A stretch of 64,000 nucleotides of DNA from Lotus japonicus (taxonomy: Eukaryota > Streptophyta > Magnoliopsida > Fabales > Fabaceae): contig NC_080041.1 in NCBI RefSeq assembly GCF_012489685.1, forward strand, positions 102,765,760 through 102,829,759, read 5' to 3'. This document shows, piece after piece, positions 34,401-45,084 of the stretch. Below the pieces are notes generated by a model, which had not been told where the DNA came from, did not search any database, and saw only the letters and a list, made by a program, of their open reading frames with translations. How positions within the stretch are numbered: position 1 is the stretch's first letter; every line of letters begins with the position of its first letter. The position numbers and the translations under genes are program-made.

Positions 34401-35317
34401 AACCACTCCCGGTGCGGCGTCATATGACAGGAGCATCCAGAATCAAGAACCCATGCATCAGTGCACTTTACAGATGAAACACAAAGCAAATCCTCCTCAC
34501 TGCAAGAACCATCAGACTGAATTACATTTGCTGAACTGCTGTTGTTGCCTGATTTGTCTGGCCTGTTTGGACAGTCCCTCTTCCAATGCCCAATTTGCTT
34601 GCAACTATAACATTCTGCTGTTTTTCTATCCTTGGACTTGGATCTCTTCTTCTTTCCAGAATCCACTGCTTTACCCTTGCCTCTTTCGCGATCTTGACCT
34701 CCCTTCACAAACAGACCTTCACCTGAACTTCCTCCACCTTCTTCGACACTCTGGCGACGTTGTGCGTGTTGCAAAAGTGTAGAAGAAATAGAATCCAACG
34801 TGATTGAGTCCTTCCCGTAGGTGAGAGTGGTCACCAAGTGATCATAAGAGCCTGGTAAAGAGCACAACAAAATAATAGCCTTATCCTCATCGTCCACTGT
34901 CACACCAAGCCGTGTCAGATCGGCAAGGATATTGTTGAAAGCGTAGACATGAGCCTGCAAATCGCCTCCTTCTTGCATCTTCAGGCTGTAGAGACGCTGC
35001 TTCGCAAACAACTTGTTCATGAGTTTCTTGGACATATACAGACTTTCCAATTTATCCCAGACATCCTTCGAAGTTGTGAGATCCAGGATATGATTCATCA
35101 CGTCATCAGAAACGCAAAGTCTTATCAAACCTGCAGCCTTCTCCTTCATCTCGTTCCAATCAACAGTTGCGATGTCCGCCAGTTTCTCATCGTGCAACGC
35201 CTTCTGTAAACTTTGCTAAGCCAACAGATCCTTAACCCTCCTCTGCCATAGTCCGAAATTGCCGGTTCCATCGAACCGCGTCACTTCAAACTTCGCACCT
35301 CCAGGGTTAGTAGTCAT
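31430..35317 (-). pseudogene. Copia gag-pol, broken by stops and frameshifts
   Basis: The gag ATG is at 35317-35315, next to the primer-binding site. Visible domains: gag with the zinc knuckle CYSCKQIGHWKRDC (near 34600), protease LDSGCSCHMT (near 34430), pre-integrase LWHMRLGHLS (near 34050), integrase core with HSDVWGP and RSDNGTEY (about 33880 and 33670), RT with YVDDMLIAA (near 32330) and RNase H with DSDYAGD, TEAEYMA and HSRTKHIDVRFH (about 31880 to 31600). In-frame stops occur near 35217, 33706, 32904, 32602, 32475 and 31983, and frameshifts near 33770 and 33225. The copy cannot make a full polyprotein. Confidence 0.9.
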
Positions 35318-35328
35318 CTGATACCAAT

Positions 35329-35685
35329 TGTTAGAACAGCAACACGAATACAGATTAGAGTAGAGAGAAACACACAAAGCTTTGTTCACACAGTTCGGCC
35401 AAATTGCCTACCTCTGCGACTATAGAGCAGCTAAAGTTCCGTTTATTGATTCGAACCTGAATACAATCACTCAGCAATTGCAATTTCTCTCAATTGCACT
35501 AGTGCCTCTTGTGTCTCTTATGTTTTTAGGGTTACATTGTTATCCTATTTATAGTGGATTCTATTTTGCAATAAAATCCTAATAAATCCTATAACAATCC
35601 TTTAAAACCTTTTACAATCCCCATTAAATCAAATCCTAATAAACTAAAGATTTTAGCCCAAAATATAATGAGCCAAATCTCAACA
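35329..35685 (-). repeat. Copia 5' LTR
   Basis: 357 bp, carrying the active-side promoter motif (TATAAATA on the minus strand near 35550) and ending two bases from the primer-binding site. Confidence 0.92.
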
Positions 35686-37909
35686 CTTTTTTTGCTCTAA
35701 ACAAAAAAAGTGGACTTGAGAGCAAATGGAAGAGACTGAAAGCTTTAAGCAACAAATTAAAAACTGAAGAAGGCCATGAGAACACTTTGGCTTCTCTAGT
35801 GCAAAATAACATACTCATTATATAACCCCATTTAGATGACTTCGCTTCCCAACCCAGTTAACATCTACTTTCAGTCCTCTGTTCCATAATAGGAAATTAA
35901 TCCAAATCAAAATATTACCATGATTAAAGTGAGGATTGCCTTACTCTTGTTACACCATAATTGATGGAACATAAAAGAAACAACCTATTACTGGTTATCA
36001 TAATGATAAGTGTATATTAAGTCATTCTTTAAAGAATATCTTAGATAACAATTATAATGATAAGATTATACTAACAATTAATGGTAGCTCTAAGTTGTGA
36101 CATCTCTGCCGTTTCAATGGGTATTTGATTTGGTAGTCTCAACTTGTTAAAAAGCAAGTCTCTAAACTGTTCTTGAATATCCTCAAGTTAATGGTATATG
36201 GTTTTTTCACTCTTTGAGCAATAGGTTAGTGTAGTGTTTGAATTAGTGTATAATTATTTTATCAAAATTGTAGACATTTGGTATCTGCTTCTAATTTACT
36301 TAGAACTGATAACAATGAGACCATCAGACCAATGGCACAGATAAAGGCAAAATATTCTGTTAGATACACAACAACATGGACAAAATCAATAATTAAGACA
36401 AATAATGAACACAACTAAAATATATTATATGGCTAACACTTATTTTGTATCCTCGTCTATTAAACTATCCATGCTAGTAGTTGCCATTGGAACTGTTAAA
36501 ATATATTGATAAACTATATATGTATTCTTAAGAAATTTGGATTTACCACCTTCAAATGCTTCATCTGTCCGTATCATAATTTTCACACTCATTATACTTT
36601 GCATTATAAGTTGCAGCTAGCTTGATGGTCCATTTCTTACAGAGAATTTGTTAGATGTATAATATTCTGGAAGAGTGAGAAAGAATAAACAAAAATTGTT
36701 CTGGTGAGACTTGCTAGGCTAACTATAGCTATATATGTATGGTGCATAAAAATGGTACTTGTTGCAAATGTTTATGTATTCCTCGTATGGTACATGTATC
36801 TCTCTCTCTGCCAAGACATAAACTGCGCAGGGGATTCACAGTTCCAACTAAAATTGAGCTTAATAGGGAAAGCAACAAACGCATATGCAGGATGGGGAAA
36901 AAGCAAAACCATGAGAGTATTTATAGGGAAGCTAACATGTTGATATGGCTCCACCAATCCATGCCGTGTGGTACTCAACTAATGTGACCGGGCGGCAGGC
37001 GACGCATCCGATGACGAAAAATCGGCGAAGAGCTACAAAAATGAACAGTATTGAAAGAATGACGAATGGACAATGGATAGTTTAAGATGTAGAACCATGA
37101 ATGGTTCCACCATATACGGAGGCAAACAACAACAGGCGGCTGAAAGGAAAGCCTCAATCGGAAAGGACGCAATTGATGGATTTGGTGAGAAGTGGGTGAA
37201 AAAAGTAAGCCAGCTAAGGTTGATTGGAAGGAAGGTGATGAAGAAGGACGGCAGAGTGGGTAGAAAGGGAAGGAAAACACACTAAGCCAGCTATGGTTGA
37301 TTGGAGATGGGGAGAAAGAGTCCGGAGATAGAAACGACGTCGTTTCTAATTCGGAAAAACAAAAATAAATGACAGCTGGCGCAATCTGATTGGCTGTTCT
37401 TTACGAATAGTAAAAATGGAACTCAAGAATAAGAAGTGGTAGATTCTACATATTCAATGGTAAAATCCAAAAGGCATTGGAATAAGAAATGTAATCTAAA
37501 GTGTAAGTGAGATGTGGGTTGCGAGAAAGCATTGTAAAGGAAAGGGGTAAGTAGATCTTGAGCAACTCTCTCGAACCCATCATCCCAGTTCTCTTTGCTT
37601 GTGGCGATGCATCGATCATGTTTCGAGTTGAAGTAAGGAGCTCATCTTTCAAGCTTATAAACAAAGACGATGAAGACCATGGAAGCGGTGGCATGAGTGA
37701 GATACAAATCAAAGACACTAGTGGCAAGCTGGTCCAACAGAGAGGGAAGGTCATCAACAACTCAGTTGTTCAGCAAGAGGATAGGCTTGATTAGAAACAG
37801 ATCTAGGCATGTTTGGGGTTTAGGTTCACCTAAAATTAGGGTTCTTCCTTCTGTGTTTTTTCTCCATCAGTTCTTGTGAATTTTTTTGGCCAAAGAAGTG
37901 ATTGGGCTT
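35686..37909. other. Spacer; possible small unverified open frames
   Basis: Between the copia element and the hAT-like end I find no recognisable protein. Open frames near 37073-37285 (+) and 37558-37794 (+) lack known domains. A 14-bp palindrome AAACGACGTCGTTT lies at about 37334-37347; such motifs are frequent near plant transcription starts, so a promoter is possible but nothing downstream supports a gene. Confidence 0.35.
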
Positions 37910-38088
37910 AAAAACCCGTGTGAACTCACCCGAATAATTCGTTCACCCGCTTAACCCGGACCCGGTTAACCTGAAGTGAACCATGGTCGGCCACAGGCCT
38001 ATATTATTTTAGTCCGTATTAAGTTGGTTGGGCCAAAATTTGCCTGAATCCGACCAAACCTGCCCGTTGCTCAACCCTACTCTTACCA
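37910..38088. mobile_element. hAT-like element right end (truncated)
   Basis: Ends CCCGTTGCTCAACCCTA, inwards TAGGGTTGAGCAACGGG, a hAT-type terminus with subterminal acccg motifs. No left partner was found. It abuts a minus-strand SINE fragment at 38089. Confidence 0.5.
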
Positions 38089-38121
38089 CTTGAGCTAACC
38101 TTCGGGAACATGTAAATCTCT
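38089..38121 (-). mobile_element. SINE 5' fragment (box A half)
   Basis: On the minus strand the segment reads GGTTAGCTCAAGTGGTAAGAG, the tRNA-like start of the SINE family seen complete at 38249-38395, then breaks off at the hAT-like end. Confidence 0.6.
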
Positions 38122-38248
38122 ATGTATAAGCGTCATCTCTATATCTAATAAAAATATGATGTGTCACCTCTTATAGTCAATTCAGTGTTGAGTTTGAACC
38201 TATTCTCATTCTATACAACTTTTAATCAACTCACCCACTCAAACCCTT

Positions 38249-38395
38249 CTCTCTCAAGGTTAGTTCAAATGGTAAGAGTTACGGGACATAAGGGTTTGGG
38301 AGGGTGAAGGGTCCGAGATTCGAAACTTGAGGATAACTAATTTACTAACATTAATAACAACTAACATTTGTCTATATTAAAAAAAAAAAAAAACA
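38249..38395 (+). mobile_element. tRNA-derived SINE with 16-bp TSD
   Basis: Box A (TTAGTTCAAATGGTAAGAG) and a diverged box B (GAGATTCGAAACTTGAG) are followed by an A tail (38379-38393). A perfect 16-bp target duplication, ACCCACTCAAACCCTT, lies at 38233-38248 and 38396-38411, proving a complete insertion by target-primed reverse transcription. Non-coding, dependent on LINE machinery. Confidence 0.85.
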
Positions 38396-38639
38396 ACCCA
38401 CTCAAACCCTTTCATTGCCACACTTCTTTTTGTCATTGCCACACATTTCAAAAAAATATATAACTCCTATTATTATTAATTTTTTTGTCTCATTATAACT
38501 CCTATTCTAAACTGAAAATCATAAAACAATTCACATAGTCTACACGGCGTCGTTTTGTCTGCCACTTGGATCCGATCATCAAAACAAAACTCCATAGCTA
38601 TCTTCTGTCTCCACCCTGAAAACGTTGTTACAAACAAAC

Positions 38640-39740
38640 ATTCATTTGACTCCTCTGTCCTTTTTTCCTCTTTAAATCTCTCCCTAACGTCAATTTTTCC
38701 TCTCAGAGCTTCCACCTTAAGGTACGATTTCCATTATCTCTTTCGATCCATCTTCACATTTTGTTTGCAATGATTTCAATTCCATTTTAATTGCATGCCT
38801 CATTCGGATTTCACATTTGTAAATCTTGTCAATGATATCTTGAGCTAAATTGGATGTTATGTTATGATCATGTTGGCTCAATGAGCTAATTTTGTGAAAA
38901 TTGTTGGAATTCGGAGCATGCTGTGAAAAGGGTTTGTTTGGGTTTGGGAGCTGGGAAGGGATATCAAAGATTATGAAATGATAATCTGAAATGGTGTGTG
39001 TTTCACAATGTCAATGTTTGTAAATGGAACTAATTTGACGGATGAATTATATATCTTAAAGACTGGACTAGTTTGATGGACAAATGGCATTCAAGGACCT
39101 TGATCATATATTTCACTGTTCAAGAATGAATATGAAAATATTTGTATTTGTTAGGAATAATTTGACTATTTACTCATTCTTGATACTACCCATTTTCTGA
39201 GGTAGGCCTAAATTGTTTTTCAGGTTAAAAAGTCTACTAGGTTTTATGGCCATGTATTGGTGTAAAAAGTGAAAGAAACTACTTTCATAACTGCTTAGTA
39301 TAATGGATTATAGTACTATTATACTAACTAATTTATTTGTAATTGATTATGCTTTTTGGATTGTTTTAATGCATGTACCATGTGGTGTTGTTATGGTTGA
39401 AATCTTTGCATTGAAAAAATGGTAGTCATGGATTATGACATCCAACTGTTTATTTCCCAGTTGTTTATTCTTATAGAAAGTGTATGAAATGCATGTGTAA
39501 AATTGACATGAGTTCACATTTATGATCTTTGGTATCTGCATATGATGATGTACTTCAAACAGTTATTTCATTTCTGTTAATACAACATTTCTTAGTATTG
39601 TATGACGGTGTTACAGGAAGCTTTCTGACACTTATTTTCGTTCAGGTTTAAACTTGGTATACTTTGTTGCAATTCACATGTTCCAAACTCCAAATGGTGC
39701 CTGTTACTTGAGAATTTTACCTATTGTGACGTGATTCAGA
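38640..39740 (+). promoter_or_regulatory. 5' leader and leader intron of the RING gene
   Basis: A cggcgtcgttttg motif near 38546 and a pyrimidine-rich leader precede a good donor at 38722 (cttaag|gtacga). An acceptor at 39645 (ttattttcgttcag) would end a 924-bp intron in the 5' untranslated region. Upstream ATGs remain in the leader after 39646. The model is inferred from splice signals only. Confidence 0.5.
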
Positions 39741-40541
39741 ATGTGGAACTTTGCATCAAGTTGCATTTCTGGAAGTGTAGGTCTGAAAAATGATTGTCTA
39801 AAGCCAACTCACTCCGCTTCAGAATGCTCTGACGATGAGACTTCTATGACGACCAGGGAGGAAGGGCTAGAATGCCCAATATGCTGGGAATCTTTTAACA
39901 TTGTTGAAAACGTTCCTTACGTTTTATGGTGTGGCCACACCCTCTGTAAAAATTGCATCCTGGGACTGCAATGGGCTATGGTGAAATTCCCAACTCTTCC
40001 AATTCAGCTTCCACTTTTTATCTCCTGCCCCTGGTGCAACATTTTATCTTTCCGTTTAGTTCATCAGGGAAATTTGAAATTCCCTCGCAAGAACTATTTT
40101 CTTCTTTGGATGGTTGAGAGCATGAATGGTGACAGAGCAACGCCACATTCAACTCGCTGTGGGGATGATCAACCAGTCTGGCCTGGTAAAGAGAATTCAA
40201 CTATGGGAAGCCAACTAAGCCTTGGCAACCCTCGGAGAAGACAAGTTCATCATCCAGAGTTGTCAAATTCCAACCAATTTAACGGCAATACCGGTAATCA
40301 CCTCAGAATGGAAAGACTGCATACTTCTCTGCGGAAGTCACTGGTTTTGTTTGTTCACTTGACAGCAAAGTTCCCATTGATCATTATATTTCTTTTGATT
40401 GTGTTATATGCAATACCTGCCAGTGCAGCCATTTTGGCACTGTATATAGTTTTTACTATTCTCTTTGCTCTCCCATCATTTCTCATCTTGTACTTTGCAT
40501 ATCCTAGTTTGGATTGGCTTGTCCGAGAAATTATCAATTGA
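39741..40541 (+). CDS. RING-HC finger protein with two C-terminal membrane segments (putative E3 ubiquitin ligase)
   Basis: A 266-residue single-exon protein starting MWNFASSCISGS. The RING finger uses C45, C48, C64, H66, C69, C72, C96 and C99 (C3HC4; ECPICWESF and WCGHTLCKNC), with an unusually long gap of 23 residues between the sixth and seventh ligands. Two hydrophobic helices at about 212-228 and 231-253 would anchor it in a membrane with the RING in the cytosol. Such proteins transfer ubiquitin from an E2 to a substrate, here unknown. The start is supported by the conserved-looking N-terminus and by a possible acceptor (gattcag) just before it. Next gene on the same strand begins about 3.5 kb away. 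Confidence 0.88.
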   Translation: MWNFASSCISGSVGLKNDCLKPTHSASECSDDETSMTTREEGLECPICWESFNIVENVPYVLWCGHTLCKNCILGLQWAMVKFPTLPIQLPLFISCPWCNILSFRLVHQGNLKFPRKNYFLLWMVESMNGDRATPHSTRCGDDQPVWPGKENSTMGSQLSLGNPRRRQVHHPELSNSNQFNGNTGNHLRMERLHTSLRKSLVLFVHLTAKFPLIIIFLLIVLYAIPASAAILALYIVFTILFALPSFLILYFAYPSLDWLVREIIN

Positions 40542-40841
40542 GATCCTGGGGTTGTACATTCTTCTGCTTTGCAAGGATTAAAACCAGACCTGATGTTTTG
40601 AAGTGGATCACTATTAAAAAAGCTGTTATATTGTTTCATGGTCACATCTATATTTTCCTTATGATACTGCTTTATAGTTTTATTTTTGCTAATTGTAATT
40701 ATGTATTACTTCAGTGGCTTATCTGGTTACATAAGTATTGGATGGCTGCTGCCTGGAAATGGAAGGTCTTCCATACTTGTTGGAAATGTATCTTGCATTT
40801 ATGGTTGCACAAAGTTGAAAGCAGTATGGAAGTTTAACATT

Positions 40842-42618
40842 TTCAAAGGAATTTAGGCTGCATTTGAAAAAGTTTACTTGAGTTCATCCTATAGCATATG
40901 CACTCATGTAAGTGTTTGAGTATGTTTATGATGTAATCTCTTTTGAGCTTATTTTCGTAAGTTTCTTAATTAAACGTTTATATCTACTTATAATAAGTTA
41001 ATTTGAACTCATTTCATTAAACCTATGAATAAGCACTCATGTAATGTAATGACATTGCTAGGCTTTTCTTTTTGGTCAAATTGCTAGGCTTAACGTAGAG
41101 ATGGACAAATATTGGACTCTCCAATGGGCTTCCTAGCAAGATGGCTATTATCAAATAAAGCCCTATTCCTAAAAGTAGTCCATTAAATGGAGGAAGCATT
41201 TATTTGATTAAAGAAGATTTTTTCATTTTTTCTTTTACAAAAAAAAGATGTTTTCTATTTTGATTGACAATAGGTTATCTAATTTAACTCATGGGGATAT
41301 TTAACCTCATCCTAAGTCAACTAATGATGTTATAAATGAGTTAGAAATTTTATAATTTGTTAATCGGTATTTTACAAGTAATAATTCTACTACTTGTTGG
41401 TTGAAGAGGGATAAAGTTGTTTACATGTTGTGATTTACTCTATCACACTCACAAATCACAATCATGTTTACTACTTTTACCTAACATGTAGCTTTTAAAA
41501 ACATGATTGTTCTTTTTATGTTATCCCATAATTAAATTTAGAGCATTGCTCTAGTATCTTCTAAAAACAGAGAGTTTTTGTACTCTTCATACAATAAAAT
41601 AAAATTATGGATTCAGTTAAAAGGGTACTGAAATCCCTCTACATTAACGTGTTCCTGAGAAAATTCTTGAATTTAAAGGATGGGAGAAGATAACTTCTAT
41701 AATGACGTTCTTAAGTTAGCATTACTACGCAACTCCAGAAATCACCAATATAATTTTGTAAATTTACAATTGTACTTGAATTAGTTTAGCTGCTAATAAT
41801 TTAGAGAAGAGGAAAGCATAACTCATCTAACATTATAGAAAATAACAAAAAAACACATCAATTCTTCCCTTGTTTCCTTGAAAGTTCCTCTTTTGTTCTC
41901 TTTCCAAAAAAATTGATAATTTCTCCTGCTATTTTTTAATAATTTATTTATTCGTTTAAGTTTTGAAGTTATGGTAAAAAATGCATATAATTTAAAGATA
42001 TACACAAGATTGAACTTATAATGTGTTGTAGAATTTTTAATTTTAGCCTCTTATAGTGATTTCCGTTCATGAGTGCAATGGGAAGTTTCCCATTGGATAT
42101 CTGCAAAACTCTACGTATTTTATAAATGATACAATCTGAATTAACAAAGCATGTACAAATGCAGCCATCCACTCCACTGCACCACTTGTTGGGATATATT
42201 CAAGTCTTGCATGTGAGTATGAAGTTTCACATTAAATCATGTGAAGAAAAAGAAGTAAAAAAGCAAGCACTAATTTAACTCCACGTTGAGTAGTATGAGT
42301 TATTATAAATATGAAAGTTAGGTTAAATTTTATTCACCACACCAACACTAGTCATATGTGTGTATTGAACTCGGGCAGTAGGTGTTTTTGTCCTTAAATT
42401 GAGTTGATAGAGTTCGTAATTTTATTCCTGCATTTGGATAAAGGAAATTAGTATATATGAATATTCTACTATTCTAAATTCACCAAGCAATACACCGATT
42501 CAAAATAGAAAAATATCAAATATTTGCTCTTCATACTCTAATTTCACATATTTCAAACTTTATCAAATATTCACTAATTTTTAACTTTGAAACCTTTAAA
42601 GTTTTTCGATCACAACCT
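40842..42618. other. Intergenic spacer after the RING gene
   Basis: Probably includes the 3' untranslated region to about 40950. The remainder is AT-rich; no gene, RNA or bounded repeat can be supported. Confidence 0.4.
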
Positions 42619-42626
42619 TTCATAAC

Positions 42627-43218
42627 CAGGGATGGCAATTTTGCCCAAACCCATGGGTACCCGTCCGAACCCGATCCGATTTGACGGGCAAAATTCGAGT
42701 TGACTGGATTTGGGTTTGGGTTTGGGTTTTGCCCGTTACTGTAGCCATTTATGGGTTTGGATTTGGTATTAGTTAAATCCGTGCCCATACCCGCTCAAAC
42801 CCGAACCCAAAGATACTCGAAACATAAAATTACAAAAAAACCCTCATACATATATATATTTATAAACTTTGTTCTTAGTGTTTGATGATTAATTGTACTT
42901 TTGTATGTTTGAGAAAGTAAACTTTAAACTATTGTTGCCTCACTTTAGTGATGGATGAGGATGATGAATAGTATTTTTTTTTTCTTTATATGAATTTCAC
43001 CTTTTTTTATATGAAAGTAAGTTCTGGATTAAGTTGCTACGTAACTAATGGGTTTGGGTTTGGGTTTCACGTAAATCCGAAACCCAATGGATTTGGGCAT
43101 GGATTTCATTTTATCGCCCATAAGGGTTTGTGTTTGAGTTTGGGTTTGGGTTCTGGGATTTGGGTTTGGGTTTGGTAATTGTAAAACCCGTGCCCGATCC
43201 TACCCGTTGCCATCCCTA
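42627..43218. mobile_element. Non-autonomous hAT element with gggttt-rich ends
   Basis: Termini are CAGGGATGGCAA and, inwards from the right, TAGGGATGGCAA. The flanks TTCATAAC (42619-42626) and ATCATAAC (43219-43226) agree at 7 of 8 positions, fitting a hAT TSD. About 100 bp at each side consist of gggttt, acccg and aaaccc motifs, resembling but not equal to telomere repeats. The AT-rich centre encodes nothing. Confidence 0.82.
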
Positions 43219-43226
43219 ATCATAAC

Positions 43227-44050
43227 AAAAGCGGCAAAAGGAAAAAGAATGTTTGAGTTTTAAATAAAAGTTTGACCGCATTATTAAATTAATTAATTTG
43301 TAATAAATAAAATTAATTGATTTAAAATTAAAGGCTATTAAAACTAGAAGCTAAAATAACACATTTTAAATTAGAGTGATAAAAAATTGCATTTAAACTA
43401 ATAATAAATTATAAGAATAAATGAAAACTGAAAAAGTGCCCGTTGGTGTGAGAATCCTGTTAATTATTACCCTTTACCTTAACTTTGGAAAATTTCCAAG
43501 TCAGGTATTCAGTTTGTTTTCATTTTCATAACAAAAAAAACTGATTCATCTTTTTTTTTTCATTTTCATAGCAAAAAAAACCGATTCATCACTATTAATT
43601 ATCCGTTAAAACAATTTAATTAATTTTCCCGTCAACAATTCAAAATTTGAAATTCAGACATGTATGAAAATAAATTAAAACATTAATATAAATTTAAAAA
43701 TCAACAAAACTTTAGGAAACATCTTGAAATTTTGTTCAACGGTGGCAAATAAAAATTTACTGCATGCTAATTTTGAATAAAATTTTCCATAAGAGTTAAA
43801 AAGGTACATCCTTTCAAAATAAAATACCAGGTACATTAAGAAAATTAATATTTCACTTTCCAAAAAAACAATAATATTATTATTATAAAATTGAAAACCA
43901 TTCACAACTAAAATAAAATAACATGTTCTTCTCTTTTGCATTCTGCAACAAACAAACGCGCAGTGAAGAAACAAGCTCAACGAACTAGAAACTGTTGCTT
44001 TGTTTCTTGCACGCACATTCTCACCTGAATCCAAAAAGAGTGGCTCAGTG
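43227..44050. other. AT-rich spacer with a short tandem duplication
   Basis: At about 43518-43590 cattttcatarcaaaaaaaa plus gattcatc is repeated twice in tandem. No gene is seen. The last part is probably promoter of the calmodulin-binding gene. Confidence 0.45.
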
Positions 44051-45084
44051 TTCATTCCGTTCCCTTTTCATCGCTTGCTGTTGAAGCTAGCGCCATTTTC
44101 TCTGAAACTGTTGTATAAAAGCAAAGGTACGTTACTTTGAAATATTCGAAATTTTTATCATCTGGGTTTCGCTTATTTTCTCATAAAATCAAGTGGGTTT
44201 GCCGAGAAATGTGATTTTGATTGGATATTGAAAAGGGTTTTGCAGAGCATGCCCTGTTTCCAATCTTTGTTGTTTTTGGGGTGTGTGTGTGTGTTTAAGT
44301 TTGCTTGATCATTACGGTTGCAATGAGGTTTGTGCTTTTGTGATGTGGGTTTGTGCTGAAGAACCAGTATAAGGTGATGCTTTGTTCTGAATTTGAATAT
44401 GAATGTCTTCAATTGTGTATGTTATGTTGGCATGAAATGAATATGATTATCCCAATTTTGAAAGTTGGATGAATATTCTTCTATAGTCCTTTGTGTTTTA
44501 TGGACAAGAATTAGATGTAAAACGTATAATTCTGATGTTATCATGTGTTATTTGGTTAATGTCCTTCTGGTTTCTTGTACTCATTGCCTTGGATTTTTTG
44601 TGCATCTCCACTTACAAGAGAGTCAAGAGACATGTTTTGAATTTCAAATCAGAAGGGATCATAAAATCCATACAAAATTGTTTTCCATAAAATGAGAGAA
44701 GTTCTAAAAATGTTCTGTTTTTGTATCTTCTAGAGATTATGATTAGTAAATGGTATTAATGTTGATACATGGCATACTCCAGTTATAAATTTGAAAATTG
44801 GTTAACAAGTTTTCATTGCAAGTCACCTTTAAATTGTAGATATTCATTGTTTCCTCTAGATTATGCACTTCTGCTGAAATTTTGAATATGCCTTTGTATT
44901 GCATTTCCTGTTTTATAGCATGTTTGGACCAACTTGTATTTCCTCAAGATCAATTCTGACACCCTGGAGCTATTGTCTTTAGAATCAATCTTGTATTTTG
45001 CTTTGCTTTACTTTAACTTAGACTTGTTTTGTTGTTTCAGAATTGTTTCCTGAATCTTGTTCTGCATATATCTTTTCCCATCTG
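44050..45084 (+). promoter_or_regulatory. 5' leader with intron of the calmodulin-binding gene
   Basis: A donor at 44127 (agcaaag|gtacgt) and an acceptor at 45040 (gttgtttcag) would remove a 914-bp leader intron; 44 untranslated bases then precede the ATG at 45085. The interior is T-rich, as plant introns are. Inferred from signals. Confidence 0.5.

Larger units (their letters stand above)
30980..35685 (-). mobile_element. Complete but decayed Ty1/copia retrotransposon
   Basis: LTRs lie at 30980-31337 (3', 358 bp) and 35329-35685 (5', 357 bp), each with TG...CA ends and a TATAAATA promoter box on the minus strand; they differ at roughly ten positions. The primer-binding site TGGTATCAG (minus, 35318-35326) and a polypurine tract CCAAGGTGGAGAT (about 31339-31352) are present. 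Gag, protease, integrase, RT and RNase H follow in copia order. No matching 5-bp target duplication is evident (ggaag left, ctttt right), so ends may have been altered by recombination. Confidence 0.92.

Noticed and set aside
37073..37794. Small plus-strand ORFs (70-78 codons)
   Set aside because: No recognisable domain and no gene structure around them; kept only as a note in the spacer entry.
18850..38395. tRNA genes suggested by box A/B motifs
   Set aside because: The motifs lie in SINEs with A tails or truncated copies; no cloverleaf with an acceptor stem could be drawn.
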